Made by a program: the position numbers and the translations under genes | The notes under the pieces: model-generated | What the model was told of the DNA's origin: nothing | Databases searched by the model: none | What the model saw: only the letters and a program-made list of their open reading frames with translations | Source of the DNA: Psychrobacter immobilis | GTDB lineage: Bacteria; Pseudomonadota; Gammaproteobacteria; Pseudomonadales; Moraxellaceae | DNA: 64,000 nucleotides | Reading direction: 5' to 3' | NCBI RefSeq assembly: GCF_904846225.1 | Contig: NZ_CAJGZJ010000010.1 | Location: 33,043-97,042 of the forward strand | Shown here: piece by piece, positions 56,858 to 64,000 of the stretch | How positions within the stretch are numbered: the stretch's first letter is position 1 | Layout: each line of letters opens with the position of its first letter

Positions 56858-57862
56858 ATGTCTACTCTTTCTAATAATCAAATACCAACGACCCAACATT
56901 CCGTTCTTATTCGCGAATTTGGCGAACCCGATGTCATGAAATATCAAGATGGGGTTGATATTCCTGAGTTGCAGGACGATCAAGTCTTGGTAAAAGTTGC
57001 TTATGCGGGCATTAACCCAGTCGACTATAAAACGCGCCAAGGCAAAGGCTGGGGTGCAGAGATGATTCGACAAGCGAAATTTGTGAATAATGAGCCAACG
57101 ATTTTAGGCTTTGATGTTTCAGGGGAAGTTATCAGCAGTAATAGCAAGCAGTTTGCGGTCGGTGATAAAGTTGCAGCGCTTACCTTTAATGGTGGCTGCT
57201 ATGCTGAATATGTAGCAGTCGATGCCAAGCTGCTGGCAAACGTGCCAGAGTCCGTTAGCTTAGAGCAGGCAGGTGCGTTGCCTTGCATTGGACAGACGGC
57301 GATACAGTTTATAGAATTTGCCGATATCAAGGCAGGCGAGCATGTGGTGATGAATGCACCAGCGGGCGGTGTTGGTCATCTATTGATTCAATTATTGATG
57401 AAAAAGATGGCAGAAGATGACATTAAAGTCACGGTTATTTGCTCACCTGAGAAGTATGCCAAGCTTGATGAATTGATAGATACGAGCAAGTTGACTGGTT
57501 GGATTGATTATACCAAAGAGACAGAATTTCCTGATTTGCAAGCCGATGTGCTTTTAGATCTGGTCGGTGATGAGGCAGGCGTGCGTGCGTTGAGTGTACT
57601 CAAGTCTGGCGGACGCGTGAATGTGCTACCGACTATTTGGGTCGATAAGCTCAAAGAAGCGGGCAAGCAAAAAAGCTTAGAGGTAGCGGGTTATAAAGCG
57701 CAACGTAGTGGCGAAGACATGGCGCGAGTTCTACAGCTGGTGGCAGATGGTGAGCTGACCTTGCAGATTCAACAGACATATCCGTTGTCAGAAGTCGTTG
57801 CTGCTCATCATGAACTACAAAAAGGCGATGCTTTCGGTAAGATTGTTTTAGAAGCTCGCTAA
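56858..57862 (+). CDS. Zinc-free medium-chain NADP-dependent oxidoreductase
   Basis: This 334-residue MDR-superfamily enzyme is of the quinone oxidoreductase-like type. YAGINPVDYKTRQGKGWG is the typical N-terminal block, ILGFDVSGEV and VGDKVAAL follow, and the nucleotide-binding loop is NAPAGGVGHLLIQL. Zinc-binding cysteines of alcohol dehydrogenases are absent. FGKIVLEAR at the C-terminus is common in this group. Substrate unknown. The stop codon overlaps the stop of the convergent AlkB-like gene. Confidence 0.85.
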   Translation: MSTLSNNQIPTTQHSVLIREFGEPDVMKYQDGVDIPELQDDQVLVKVAYAGINPVDYKTRQGKGWGAEMIRQAKFVNNEPTILGFDVSGEVISSNSKQFAVGDKVAALTFNGGCYAEYVAVDAKLLANVPESVSLEQAGALPCIGQTAIQFIEFADIKAGEHVVMNAPAGGVGHLLIQLLMKKMAEDDIKVTVICSPEKYAKLDELIDTSKLTGWIDYTKETEFPDLQADVLLDLVGDEAGVRALSVLKSGGRVNVLPTIWVDKLKEAGKQKSLEVAGYKAQRSGEDMARVLQLVADGELTLQIQQTYPLSEVVAAHHELQKGDAFGKIVLEAR

Positions 57863-58476
57863 ACCGTCAGTATTTTTCGAAACGTCAGGCTAATGCGTCC
57901 ATCTGAGACAGATTTGGTTTTGGTGATCGTATGCTTCCAAAAGTTTTGTGTATCGCCATGCATGACGACTAGCTGACCAGACTCAAGATGAAGCTCGACT
58001 TTATCTTGAGTTTTTTTATGCTTCAAGACAAATTTTCGTGTGGCACCCAGTGATAAAGACGCGATAATTGGCTGATAACCCAGCTCCTTTTCGTCGTCAG
58101 CATGATAGCCCATGCCATCTGACCCAGACGGATAGTAATTAAGGAGACACGAATTAAAATCCACCTTAATATCGATATCAATTAGTGATTTTTCGACCAA
58201 TCGTTTCACGTGAAACACGGTATCTGACCATGGAATGGCTTGACGCGCATGCCCAGAATAATGGTAGTTAGCATCTTCCTCACCCATCCAGACGATTTGG
58301 CGAGTCGTGACATGCGTTTTACCAAACAACGTTACGACGTCAGCCTGCCACGGTAACTCGTTTAAAAGGGTTTCATAAAGAGCATTAGACTTATCAATGA
58401 CAATACCCAAATCATTGACGTTGCCATCATAGGGCAGCACATTGTCGGTTGGTTCGGGCGCAAAAAGATCAGTCAT
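57859..58476 (-). CDS. AlkB-like 2-oxoglutarate/Fe(II)-dependent dioxygenase
   Basis: This 205-residue protein has all the residues of AlkB-family DNA/RNA dealkylases: iron ligands His125 and Asp127 (GYHADDEKEL) and His182 (FWKHTITKT), and 2-oxoglutarate-binding Arg194 and Arg200 (GRISLTFR). NYYPSGSDGMGYHADDE is closest to the ALKBH2/3-like bacterial group. It is therefore likely to repair methylated bases by oxidative demethylation. It overlaps the upstream convergent gene by 4 bp. Confidence 0.9.
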   Translation of the reverse strand: MTDLFAPEPTDNVLPYDGNVNDLGIVIDKSNALYETLLNELPWQADVVTLFGKTHVTTRQIVWMGEEDANYHYSGHARQAIPWSDTVFHVKRLVEKSLIDIDIKVDFNSCLLNYYPSGSDGMGYHADDEKELGYQPIIASLSLGATRKFVLKHKKTQDKVELHLESGQLVVMHGDTQNFWKHTITKTKSVSDGRISLTFRKILTV

Positions 58477-58503
58477 CGCTTGAGTATTTTTTTAATCATT
58501 ATT

Positions 58504-60420
58504 TTAACTGTCTTCACCCAAGAAGCCACCACTTTGGCGATGCCATAACCGAGCATAAACGCCATTTAATTCGAGTAGTTCATCATGGCTGCCTTGTTCG
58601 ATAATACGACCTTTATCCATAACCACCAGTCTATCAAGTGCGGCGATAGTAGACAGACGATGGGCGATGGCAATGACTGTTTTGCCTGTCATAATGTCAT
58701 TTAGGCTTTCAGTAATGGCAAACTCAATCTCAGAATCCAAGGCGCTGGTCGCTTCATCTAATAATAGAATCGGCGCGTTTTTTAGCATGACACGTGAGAT
58801 GGCGATACGTTGACGCTGACCACCAGATAGTTTGACCCCGCGTTCACCCACTTGGGTATCAAGTCCATGATGGCCTTTATCATCATATAAATCCTTGATG
58901 AATTCCCATGCTTGCGCTTGCTTGGCGGCAATGACAATATCTTCATCGGTAGCATCAGGACGACCGTAAGCGATGTTTTCGCGGATAGTACGGTGTAGCA
59001 ATGAAGTGTCTTGGGTTACCATCCCAATCTGCTGTCGTAAGGAGTCTTGAGTCACCTCATCAATCGCTTGCCCATCAATAAAAATCTTGCCCGTATCGAC
59101 ATCAAAAAATCGCAGCAGTAGATTTACTAAGGTTGATTTTCCTGCCCCTGAACGGCCAACTAGACCGATTTTTTCACCCGCTTTTATGTCCAAATAAAAG
59201 TTATCTAGCAGCTTATTGTTTGAGGCTACGAGGGCGCTTTGCATCGTATTGATTTCATCAAGGTGTTCCCCCTCGATGTCGCCACTGTCTTTGCCTTCAT
59301 AACTAAAATCAACATGGTCAAAAACAATACGCCCGTCAGTGACTTCGATGCGTGGCGCATTTGATTGATCTAAGATGGCTTGCGGTGCGGATAGGGTGCG
59401 CATACCGTCTTGTACAGTACCGATACTTTCAAAAAGACTGGCAGTTTGCCACATAATCCAGTGAGTCAAACCGTTCAGACGCAGGGCCATCGCGGTCGCA
59501 GCAGCAATTGCGCCGACACCAACGGCGCCTTGTTGCCATAAATATAAACCAATAGCAGCCGTACTACTGACCAAAATGATACTAATAAGATGGGTCGATA
59601 CTTCTAAAAAGCTAACCCAGCGCATTTGCGCATGGACGGTTCCTAAAAATTGCCCCATGGCATTTTGCGCATATCCCAGCTCACGGCGTGAATGGCTGAA
59701 GAGCTTGACCGTCATAATATTGGCATAAGCATCCGTAATGCGCCCCGTCATTAACGCACGAGCATCAGCTTGTACAACGGCGGTTTGTTTGAGTTTGGGA
59801 ATAAAATACCAAATAGTTAACGCGACCAAGACGAGCCAAATGATAAATGGGATCAATAATAGACTGTCTAGATTGAATAAAATGACACCTGAGGTGATAA
59901 AATAGACGGCGACATACATAAACATGTCGGTGACCGTCATGACGGTATCACGCACTGCCAGCGCGGTTTGCATCACTTTTGCTGAGACGCGCCCCGAAAA
60001 CTCATCCTGATAAAACTGCATTGACTGCCCAAGCATACGCTGATGAAAACGCCAGCGCATTTGCATTGGAAATACGCCTTGCAAAGTTTGAAAATGAACA
60101 AACGATGACAACGCAATCCAAAATGGACTTAGTATCATGACTGCTAGCATCAGCAGTAACATATCGCCCTTTTCGGTCCAAAAGGCTTGCGGAGTATAAG
60201 TACCGAGCCAATCGACGATATTACCCACCCAAGCAAATAGCATGGCTTCATAGATACCAATACCAGCGGATAAAATCATAAATAAAAGTAACCAGCCGCG
60301 CAGACCTTGGGTACACGCCCACATAAATTTCAGCATGCCATCATTAGGTGAAGGCAGCGGCATAGGAGTGCTAGGAAAGGCGGGTAGGCGATTTTCAAAA
60401 AAACGAAATAGAGCATTCAT
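58504..60420 (-). CDS. ABC exporter with fused permease and ATPase
   Basis: This is a half-transporter exporter of about 638 residues. The six-helix ABC membrane domain runs about residues 25-330. The ATPase domain has Walker A GLVGRSGAGKST, Q-loop GMVTQDTSLLHRTIREN, signature VKLSGGQRQRIAISR and Walker B PILLLDEATSALDSE, with the H-loop IAHRLSTI. An acidic insert (GKDSGDIEGEHLDEINTMQ) precedes Walker A. The frame extends 46 codons further upstream to 60558. The ATG at 60420 matches related exporters (MNALFRFFENRLPAFPSTPM), though no ribosome binding site is clear. Substrate unknown; a lipid or drug is possible. Confidence 0.85.
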   Translation of the reverse strand: MNALFRFFENRLPAFPSTPMPLPSPNDGMLKFMWACTQGLRGWLLLFMILSAGIGIYEAMLFAWVGNIVDWLGTYTPQAFWTEKGDMLLLMLAVMILSPFWIALSSFVHFQTLQGVFPMQMRWRFHQRMLGQSMQFYQDEFSGRVSAKVMQTALAVRDTVMTVTDMFMYVAVYFITSGVILFNLDSLLLIPFIIWLVLVALTIWYFIPKLKQTAVVQADARALMTGRITDAYANIMTVKLFSHSRRELGYAQNAMGQFLGTVHAQMRWVSFLEVSTHLISIILVSSTAAIGLYLWQQGAVGVGAIAAATAMALRLNGLTHWIMWQTASLFESIGTVQDGMRTLSAPQAILDQSNAPRIEVTDGRIVFDHVDFSYEGKDSGDIEGEHLDEINTMQSALVASNNKLLDNFYLDIKAGEKIGLVGRSGAGKSTLVNLLLRFFDVDTGKIFIDGQAIDEVTQDSLRQQIGMVTQDTSLLHRTIRENIAYGRPDATDEDIVIAAKQAQAWEFIKDLYDDKGHHGLDTQVGERGVKLSGGQRQRIAISRVMLKNAPILLLDEATSALDSEIEFAITESLNDIMTGKTVIAIAHRLSTIAALDRLVVMDKGRIIEQGSHDELLELNGVYARLWHRQSGGFLGEDS

Positions 60421-60814
60421 AGGCAATAGTAGAACATCAATAGCAATACGCCAAGAAAAACGCTTACAAGCGTTATCTTGAGCTTTTATATCGGTGGATA
60501 ATAGGTATGTTAATAAACAGGCAGACCATTTTAGCAAAACTTCGTAATAGCCTTGCATGCTAATTGTAATTTGCCAATCACAAGGTGTCGATAGATATCA
60601 TTACTTAGCACAATACGGATAAAAAATAGTCATAAATAAATTGCTGTATAAGAAATATTTTGTTACATTCTATGGTTTTAATCTGTTTGGTGGTCTTGGT
60701 TTTATTTTTATAATCATTAACGTATATAAAATCTAAGTGAATTTACGTCACGACTTATTCTTAGCGGTCATATAGTAATCACGCAAAAATTTCGATTTTA
60801 AAAGGTAGCAGCGA

Positions 60815-61663
60815 ATGATGTATTTAACGATAGCGGTGCTTTGTAGTGTCGCCGTCTCAGTGCTCTTAAAAATATTACGTCAAAAAAATATAGATATTCG
60901 CCAGACTATCGTCGCTGGTTATCCAGTGGCTTTTCTGTTGACATGGCTTTTATTAAAGCCTGATGTCAGTGCGATCAATACGCTTGGCGGCGCGTGGGGT
61001 ATTATTATCGCTCTTGGTATATTGCTGCCAGCCGTGTTTATCATTCTTGGACGCACCATTGAGGCGGTCGGTATGGTGGCAACCGATGCAGCACAACGCC
61101 TGTCGTTAATTATTCCAATCGTGGCCGCTTTCCTATTGTTTGGTGAAGTGTTAACGGGTACACGTATCTTCGGATTATTATTAGGATTTTTGGCACTAGG
61201 CGCTTTGGTTTATCGTCCACAGCATGCTGATATTAGCGAAAAAGCCAAACGTACACCGCTTTGGTTATTTGGTGTGTGGGCAGGATATGGCTTTATCGAT
61301 ATCTTATTTAAGCAAGTTGCCAAGCAGGGTACGGCCTTTCCGCTCACGTTATTTGTCAGTTTTGGCTTGGCAGGATTATTGTTATTTATTTACCTGCTGG
61401 TCACTCGCGTACGCTGGCAAGGAAACGCCCTCGTAGCGGGATTATTATTAGGAGCGCTTAACGTGGGAAATATTTATGCGTATGTGCGTGCGCATCAAGT
61501 ATTGTCCGAGTCACCTAGTATCGTCTTTACTGGTATGAATGTCGGTGTCATCGCTGTCGCTACACTGATTGGTGTCGGCGTGTTTAAAGAGACGCTTAAC
61601 CGCATTAATATCATAGGTTTATTGCTAGCTATTTGCTGTGTAGGGGTGTTGTTTCTTGCCTAA
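60815..61663 (+). CDS. DMT/EamA-like transporter
   Basis: This 282-residue protein has about ten predicted membrane helices in two five-helix halves, as in the drug/metabolite transporter superfamily. LSLIIPIVAAFLLFGEVLTGTRIFGLLLGFLALGAL in the first half and the matching GMNVGVIAVATLIGVGVFKETLNRINIIGLLLA in the second are EamA-like ends. The substrate is unknown. The stop codon is followed by a tandem 10-bp repeat that includes it. Confidence 0.8.
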   Translation: MMYLTIAVLCSVAVSVLLKILRQKNIDIRQTIVAGYPVAFLLTWLLLKPDVSAINTLGGAWGIIIALGILLPAVFIILGRTIEAVGMVATDAAQRLSLIIPIVAAFLLFGEVLTGTRIFGLLLGFLALGALVYRPQHADISEKAKRTPLWLFGVWAGYGFIDILFKQVAKQGTAFPLTLFVSFGLAGLLLFIYLLVTRVRWQGNALVAGLLLGALNVGNIYAYVRAHQVLSESPSIVFTGMNVGVIAVATLIGVGVFKETLNRINIIGLLLAICCVGVLFLA

Positions 61664-61680
61664 TAGCGCCTAATAGCGCC
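61661..61680. repeat. 10-bp tandem duplication at the DMT gene stop
   Basis: TAATAGCGCC is repeated exactly twice, starting with the TAA stop codon, followed by a partial third TGATGC. Confidence 0.75.
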
Positions 61681-61816
61681 TGATGCTATGGACATTTTCA
61701 TTTAAGAGTGACCATATCATATGTTTTGTTCACTTATTCTATATAGGCACGCAGGCCGTCATATGGTAAGGTTAGGCGCAATCAAATATTATTAATTTAG
61801 ATGGGATATAACGTCA

Positions 61817-62707
61817 ATGGAATACGAAAAACAATTAAAACGTGTAAAAAATGGATTAGGATTCATTGCGGCACTCGACCAAAGCGGTGGCAGCACGCCA
61901 AAAGCGTTGGAAACTTATGGGGTGAGTAGTGATGATTATGACAGTGATGAGTCTATGTTTGACGTAGTGCACGAAATGCGTGCCCGTATCATTACGTGCG
62001 ATACTTTCGATAACGAGCGTGTGCTTGGGGCGATTTTATTTGAAGACACCATGGAGCGTGAAGTCGATGGTAAGCCAACGGCGAATTATCTATGGGAAGA
62101 AAAAAATATCGTTCCGTTCTTAAAAGTGGATAAGGGTTTGGCGGAGCATATGAGCGGCGTGCAAGTCATGCGTCCGATGCCTGATTTAGATGCGCTATTG
62201 GATAAAGCAAAGAACTATCCAGTATTTGGCACCAAAATGCGCTCTGTGATTTATGAGCCAAACGTCGATGGTATTGAGCTGGTCGTACAGCAGCAGTTTG
62301 ATGTCGCAAAACAAATTATCTCAAAAGGTTTGATGCCAATAGTCGAGCCAGAAGTCGATATCAATAGTGATAAAAAGCATGAGTCAGAGCTAATACTCAA
62401 AACCAATCTCTTGCGTAATCTTGAGCGTTTAAGTGATGATCAGCAAGTCATGTTGAAACTGACGTTGCCTGAAGAAGCAGGGTTTTATCAAGAACTGATT
62501 GACCATCCAAAAGTACTCAAAGTAGTTGCTTTATCAGGTGGTTATAGCCGTAGTGATGCATGCGCTAAGCTGAAGCAAAACCCCGGTATGATTGCCAGCT
62601 TCTCACGTGCCTTTACAGAAGGCTTGAGTAAGCAACAAAGCGATGAAGAATTTGCTGCTACTATTGATACCTCTATCCAAGAGATTTATGAGGCGTCGAA
62701 AGTTTAG
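61817..62707 (+). CDS. fda: Class I fructose-bisphosphate aldolase
   Basis: This is a Schiff-base aldolase of glycolysis/gluconeogenesis. The 296-residue protein starts MEYEKQLKRVKNGLGFIAALDQSGGSTPKAL, matching the bacterial class I enzyme (Fda) of about 295 residues. PFLKVDKGLAEH contains the conserved lysine near the sugar phosphate. VMLKLTLPEE carries the likely Schiff-base lysine, and VVALSGGYSRSDAC is the phosphate loop. It appears monocistronic with a strong terminator. Confidence 0.9.
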   Translation: MEYEKQLKRVKNGLGFIAALDQSGGSTPKALETYGVSSDDYDSDESMFDVVHEMRARIITCDTFDNERVLGAILFEDTMEREVDGKPTANYLWEEKNIVPFLKVDKGLAEHMSGVQVMRPMPDLDALLDKAKNYPVFGTKMRSVIYEPNVDGIELVVQQQFDVAKQIISKGLMPIVEPEVDINSDKKHESELILKTNLLRNLERLSDDQQVMLKLTLPEEAGFYQELIDHPKVLKVVALSGGYSRSDACAKLKQNPGMIASFSRAFTEGLSKQQSDEEFAATIDTSIQEIYEASKV

Positions 62708-62743
62708 TTTGATTGATTTTAAATAAAAGTAAAAGCAGTACTC

Positions 62744-62786
62744 AAAAAAAAGCTTGAACCCAGAATAACTGAGTTCAAGCTTTTTT
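62744..62786. terminator. Bidirectional terminator fda / autotransporter
   Basis: AAAAAAGCTTGAAC and GTTCAAGCTTTTTT form a 14-bp stem with T-runs on both strands, between convergent genes. Confidence 0.92.
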
Positions 62787-62806
62787 GTTTATGAGCAGAT
62801 TAACTA

Positions 62807-64000
62807 TTAGAAGGTGATTTGAAGCGAAATACTAGCGCCTTGATCATCATAGTTCTCGCGCCATTCACCGCGATAGCCTGCGGATAGAGTGGTCTTAGCA
62901 GTGGGCATATAGCTGACGCCAATACCTGCGATACCAATTTCGCGTCCGACCTCTTGGCCAATAGTCGTGAAGTCATTATCAGGCATACCAATAAAGCTTG
63001 CGGTAACGTCGGATCGTTGATCGCCATTTTCAATAGCAGCTGCTAATTGTCCTGTAATAGCAAATTGCGGCGTAAGATTCTGTGACATTTTTAGACCTGC
63101 TGTCCAGCGCATAGATTCGTATTTGTTTTCATCGACAGCTAAATTATAAACGCCCGCACCTGTTTCACGATAGCTATCGCTCTCTGCTTGAGCGTAACTT
63201 ACTTGTGCAAAAGGTGTCACATGGCGTTGCTCGTTACCAATACGATGACCAACACCCAAACCGGCTTGCAAGGTATCAACGTCGTAGTCAGAACGAGCTA
63301 TAGCATCCGTTAAGATAGATAATTTTCGCTCGCCTTTGACTGAGCTTCTACCAGCACCAACATGGAAATTCACGTCCGTGGCATCACTCGCCGCATAATT
63401 GCCGTAACCCAAGACTTGCCAGTTTTTGGCAGTCAATTTATGATCGAGGCGGCTGCCATCAGTATCGGCATCAGTATCAATATAAGATACCGCTACGCCT
63501 AAGTTAAGGTCGCTGTTTATCGGCGTATCTAGGCCAACAATAGCGCCATAGCTGTCCGCTTCATAGCCTGTAACGCCGTTTTCTGCATCATGACTGCCTG
63601 TATTACCGATAAGTTTTGCCCAAACATTTCGCTCTGTTGTAGTTGGACGATGCTCAGAAATGGCCTCACTCGCTGCATAGTTGGTATCTGTAATAATACG
63701 GTTGGTTGCACCCATGAACAAGGGTTGCAGTTCGTTCGCTGCGCCAGAGAGCTGCGCTTGAGTAAAGTTAGTGGTATCGCTGATTAGGCTATCTGCCAAT
63801 TTATTACTACCATTTGCTAGCCGGTCTTGGATGGCGTTGTCTAGGGCATAAGCAATACCTAAATCATTTCGGTTAAATTGGCTATTGACAGCATCTACGA
63901 AGACTGTGTAATCATCCGTTGGCGTTGGCGTTGGCGTTGGCGTTGGCGTTGGCGTTGGCGTTGGCGTTGGCGTTGGCGTTGGCGTTGGCGTTGGCGTTGG
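62807..64000 (-). CDS. Autotransporter C-terminal region (partial)
   Basis: This reads without interruption from the window edge to a stop at 62807, so only the C-terminal part (397 codons) is present. It comprises a Pro-Thr repeat linker at the edge, then DDYTVFVDAVNSQ and a linking helix. An autotransporter beta-barrel of about 280 residues follows (NVWAKLIGNTGSHDAENGVTGYEADSYGAIVGLD onward), ending ISLQITF with the terminal Phe needed for outer-membrane insertion. NVWAKLIG and GLDTPINSDLNLGVAVSY are typical barrel strands. The passenger domain lies outside the window. An apparent start at 63799 is an internal TTG. Confidence 0.88.
   Translation of the reverse strand, partial: PTPTPTPTPTPTPTPTPTPTPTPTPTPTDDYTVFVDAVNSQFNRNDLGIAYALDNAIQDRLANGSNKLADSLISDTTNFTQAQLSGAANELQPLFMGATNRIITDTNYAASEAISEHRPTTTERNVWAKLIGNTGSHDAENGVTGYEADSYGAIVGLDTPINSDLNLGVAVSYIDTDADTDGSRLDHKLTAKNWQVLGYGNYAASDATDVNFHVGAGRSSVKGERKLSILTDAIARSDYDVDTLQAGLGVGHRIGNEQRHVTPFAQVSYAQAESDSYRETGAGVYNLAVDENKYESMRWTAGLKMSQNLTPQFAITGQLAAAIENGDQRSDVTASFIGMPDNDFTTIGQEVGREIGIAGIGVSYMPTAKTTLSAGYRGEWRENYDDQGASISLQITF
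63918..64000. repeat. Hexanucleotide tandem repeat encoding Pro-Thr
   Basis: At least 13 copies of GTTGGC (CCAACG on the coding strand) run to the window end and encode alternating Pro and Thr. Copy-number change would alter linker length by two residues without a frameshift. The true copy number cannot be known here. Confidence 0.95.

Noticed and set aside
63918..64000. Regular repeats resembling a CRISPR array
   Set aside because: The units are uninterrupted 6-bp repeats in frame with an autotransporter; there are no spacers.

Overview
The window looks like a chromosomal segment of a Psychrobacter-like gammaproteobacterium (Moraxellaceae). Three things suggest this: moderate-to-low GC, the gene order secG–tRNA-Leu–tRNA-fMet–rimP–nusA–infB–rbfA–truB–rpsO–pnp and pilB–pilC–pilD–coaE, and a protein that closely fits the Balon/baeRF ribosome hibernation family described in Psychrobacter. 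The assignment rests on gene content and recognised protein families; no search was run. Most genes are housekeeping. There is no rRNA operon, CRISPR array, prophage block or recognisable transposase.

Layout. 1-9.3 kb: mpl, an NlpE-like lipoprotein, dsbB, gshA, erpA, a YheS-type ABC-F gene and an RlpA-like secreted protein. 9.7-12.1 kb: two tandem Bor-family lipoproteins, then the co-chaperone pair cbpA-cbpM. 12.3-18.6 kb: an MFS exporter, sstT, holC-pepA and an isochorismatase-like hydrolase. 19.1-21.7 kb: lptF-lptG, the lipopolysaccharide export permease pair. 21.7-25.7 kb: a methyltransferase, an AT-rich single gene joining a predicted PD-(D/E)XK nuclease to an ImmA/IrrE metallopeptidase, then xerD, tusA and a small membrane protein. 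25.8-28.9 kb: ruvX, yqgE and recN. 29.7-31.7 kb: ppnP, rlmB and coaE, followed by pilD, pilC and pilB up to 35.9 kb. 36.4-50 kb: tpiA and the translation/RNA-decay cluster from secG to pnp, interrupted by a DJ-1/PfpI gene and two very small acidic ORFs. 50.3-54 kb: a diverged macro-domain-like protein, a membrane coiled-coil protein, a YheV-like zinc ribbon and prlC. 54.6-64 kb: the Balon-like factor, an EEP-family hydrolase, a zinc-free oxidoreductase, an AlkB-like dioxygenase, an ABC exporter, a DMT transporter, class I aldolase and the C-terminal end of an autotransporter whose Pro-Thr linker runs off the window.

The most distinctive non-coding feature is a family of interspersed palindromic elements of about 140-146 bp. 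Six copies are clear and at least three are partial or degenerate. Each clear copy has ends close to TATAGTC...GACTATA, a conserved central core (GCCTCTGTCTGCGCAGGCAC and its continuation), and inner arms that pair with each other even where their sequence differs between copies. Copies bracket mpl and recN, abut the stop codon of cbpM, and supply the stop codon of the macro-domain-like gene. No transposase is present, so the family resembles a MITE or a structured RNA/terminator-like repeat. The strongest protein candidates for follow-up are the nuclease-ImmA fusion with its upstream dyad, the Balon-like factor with its repeat-bearing leader, the orphan macro-domain-like protein and the two small acidic ORFs.
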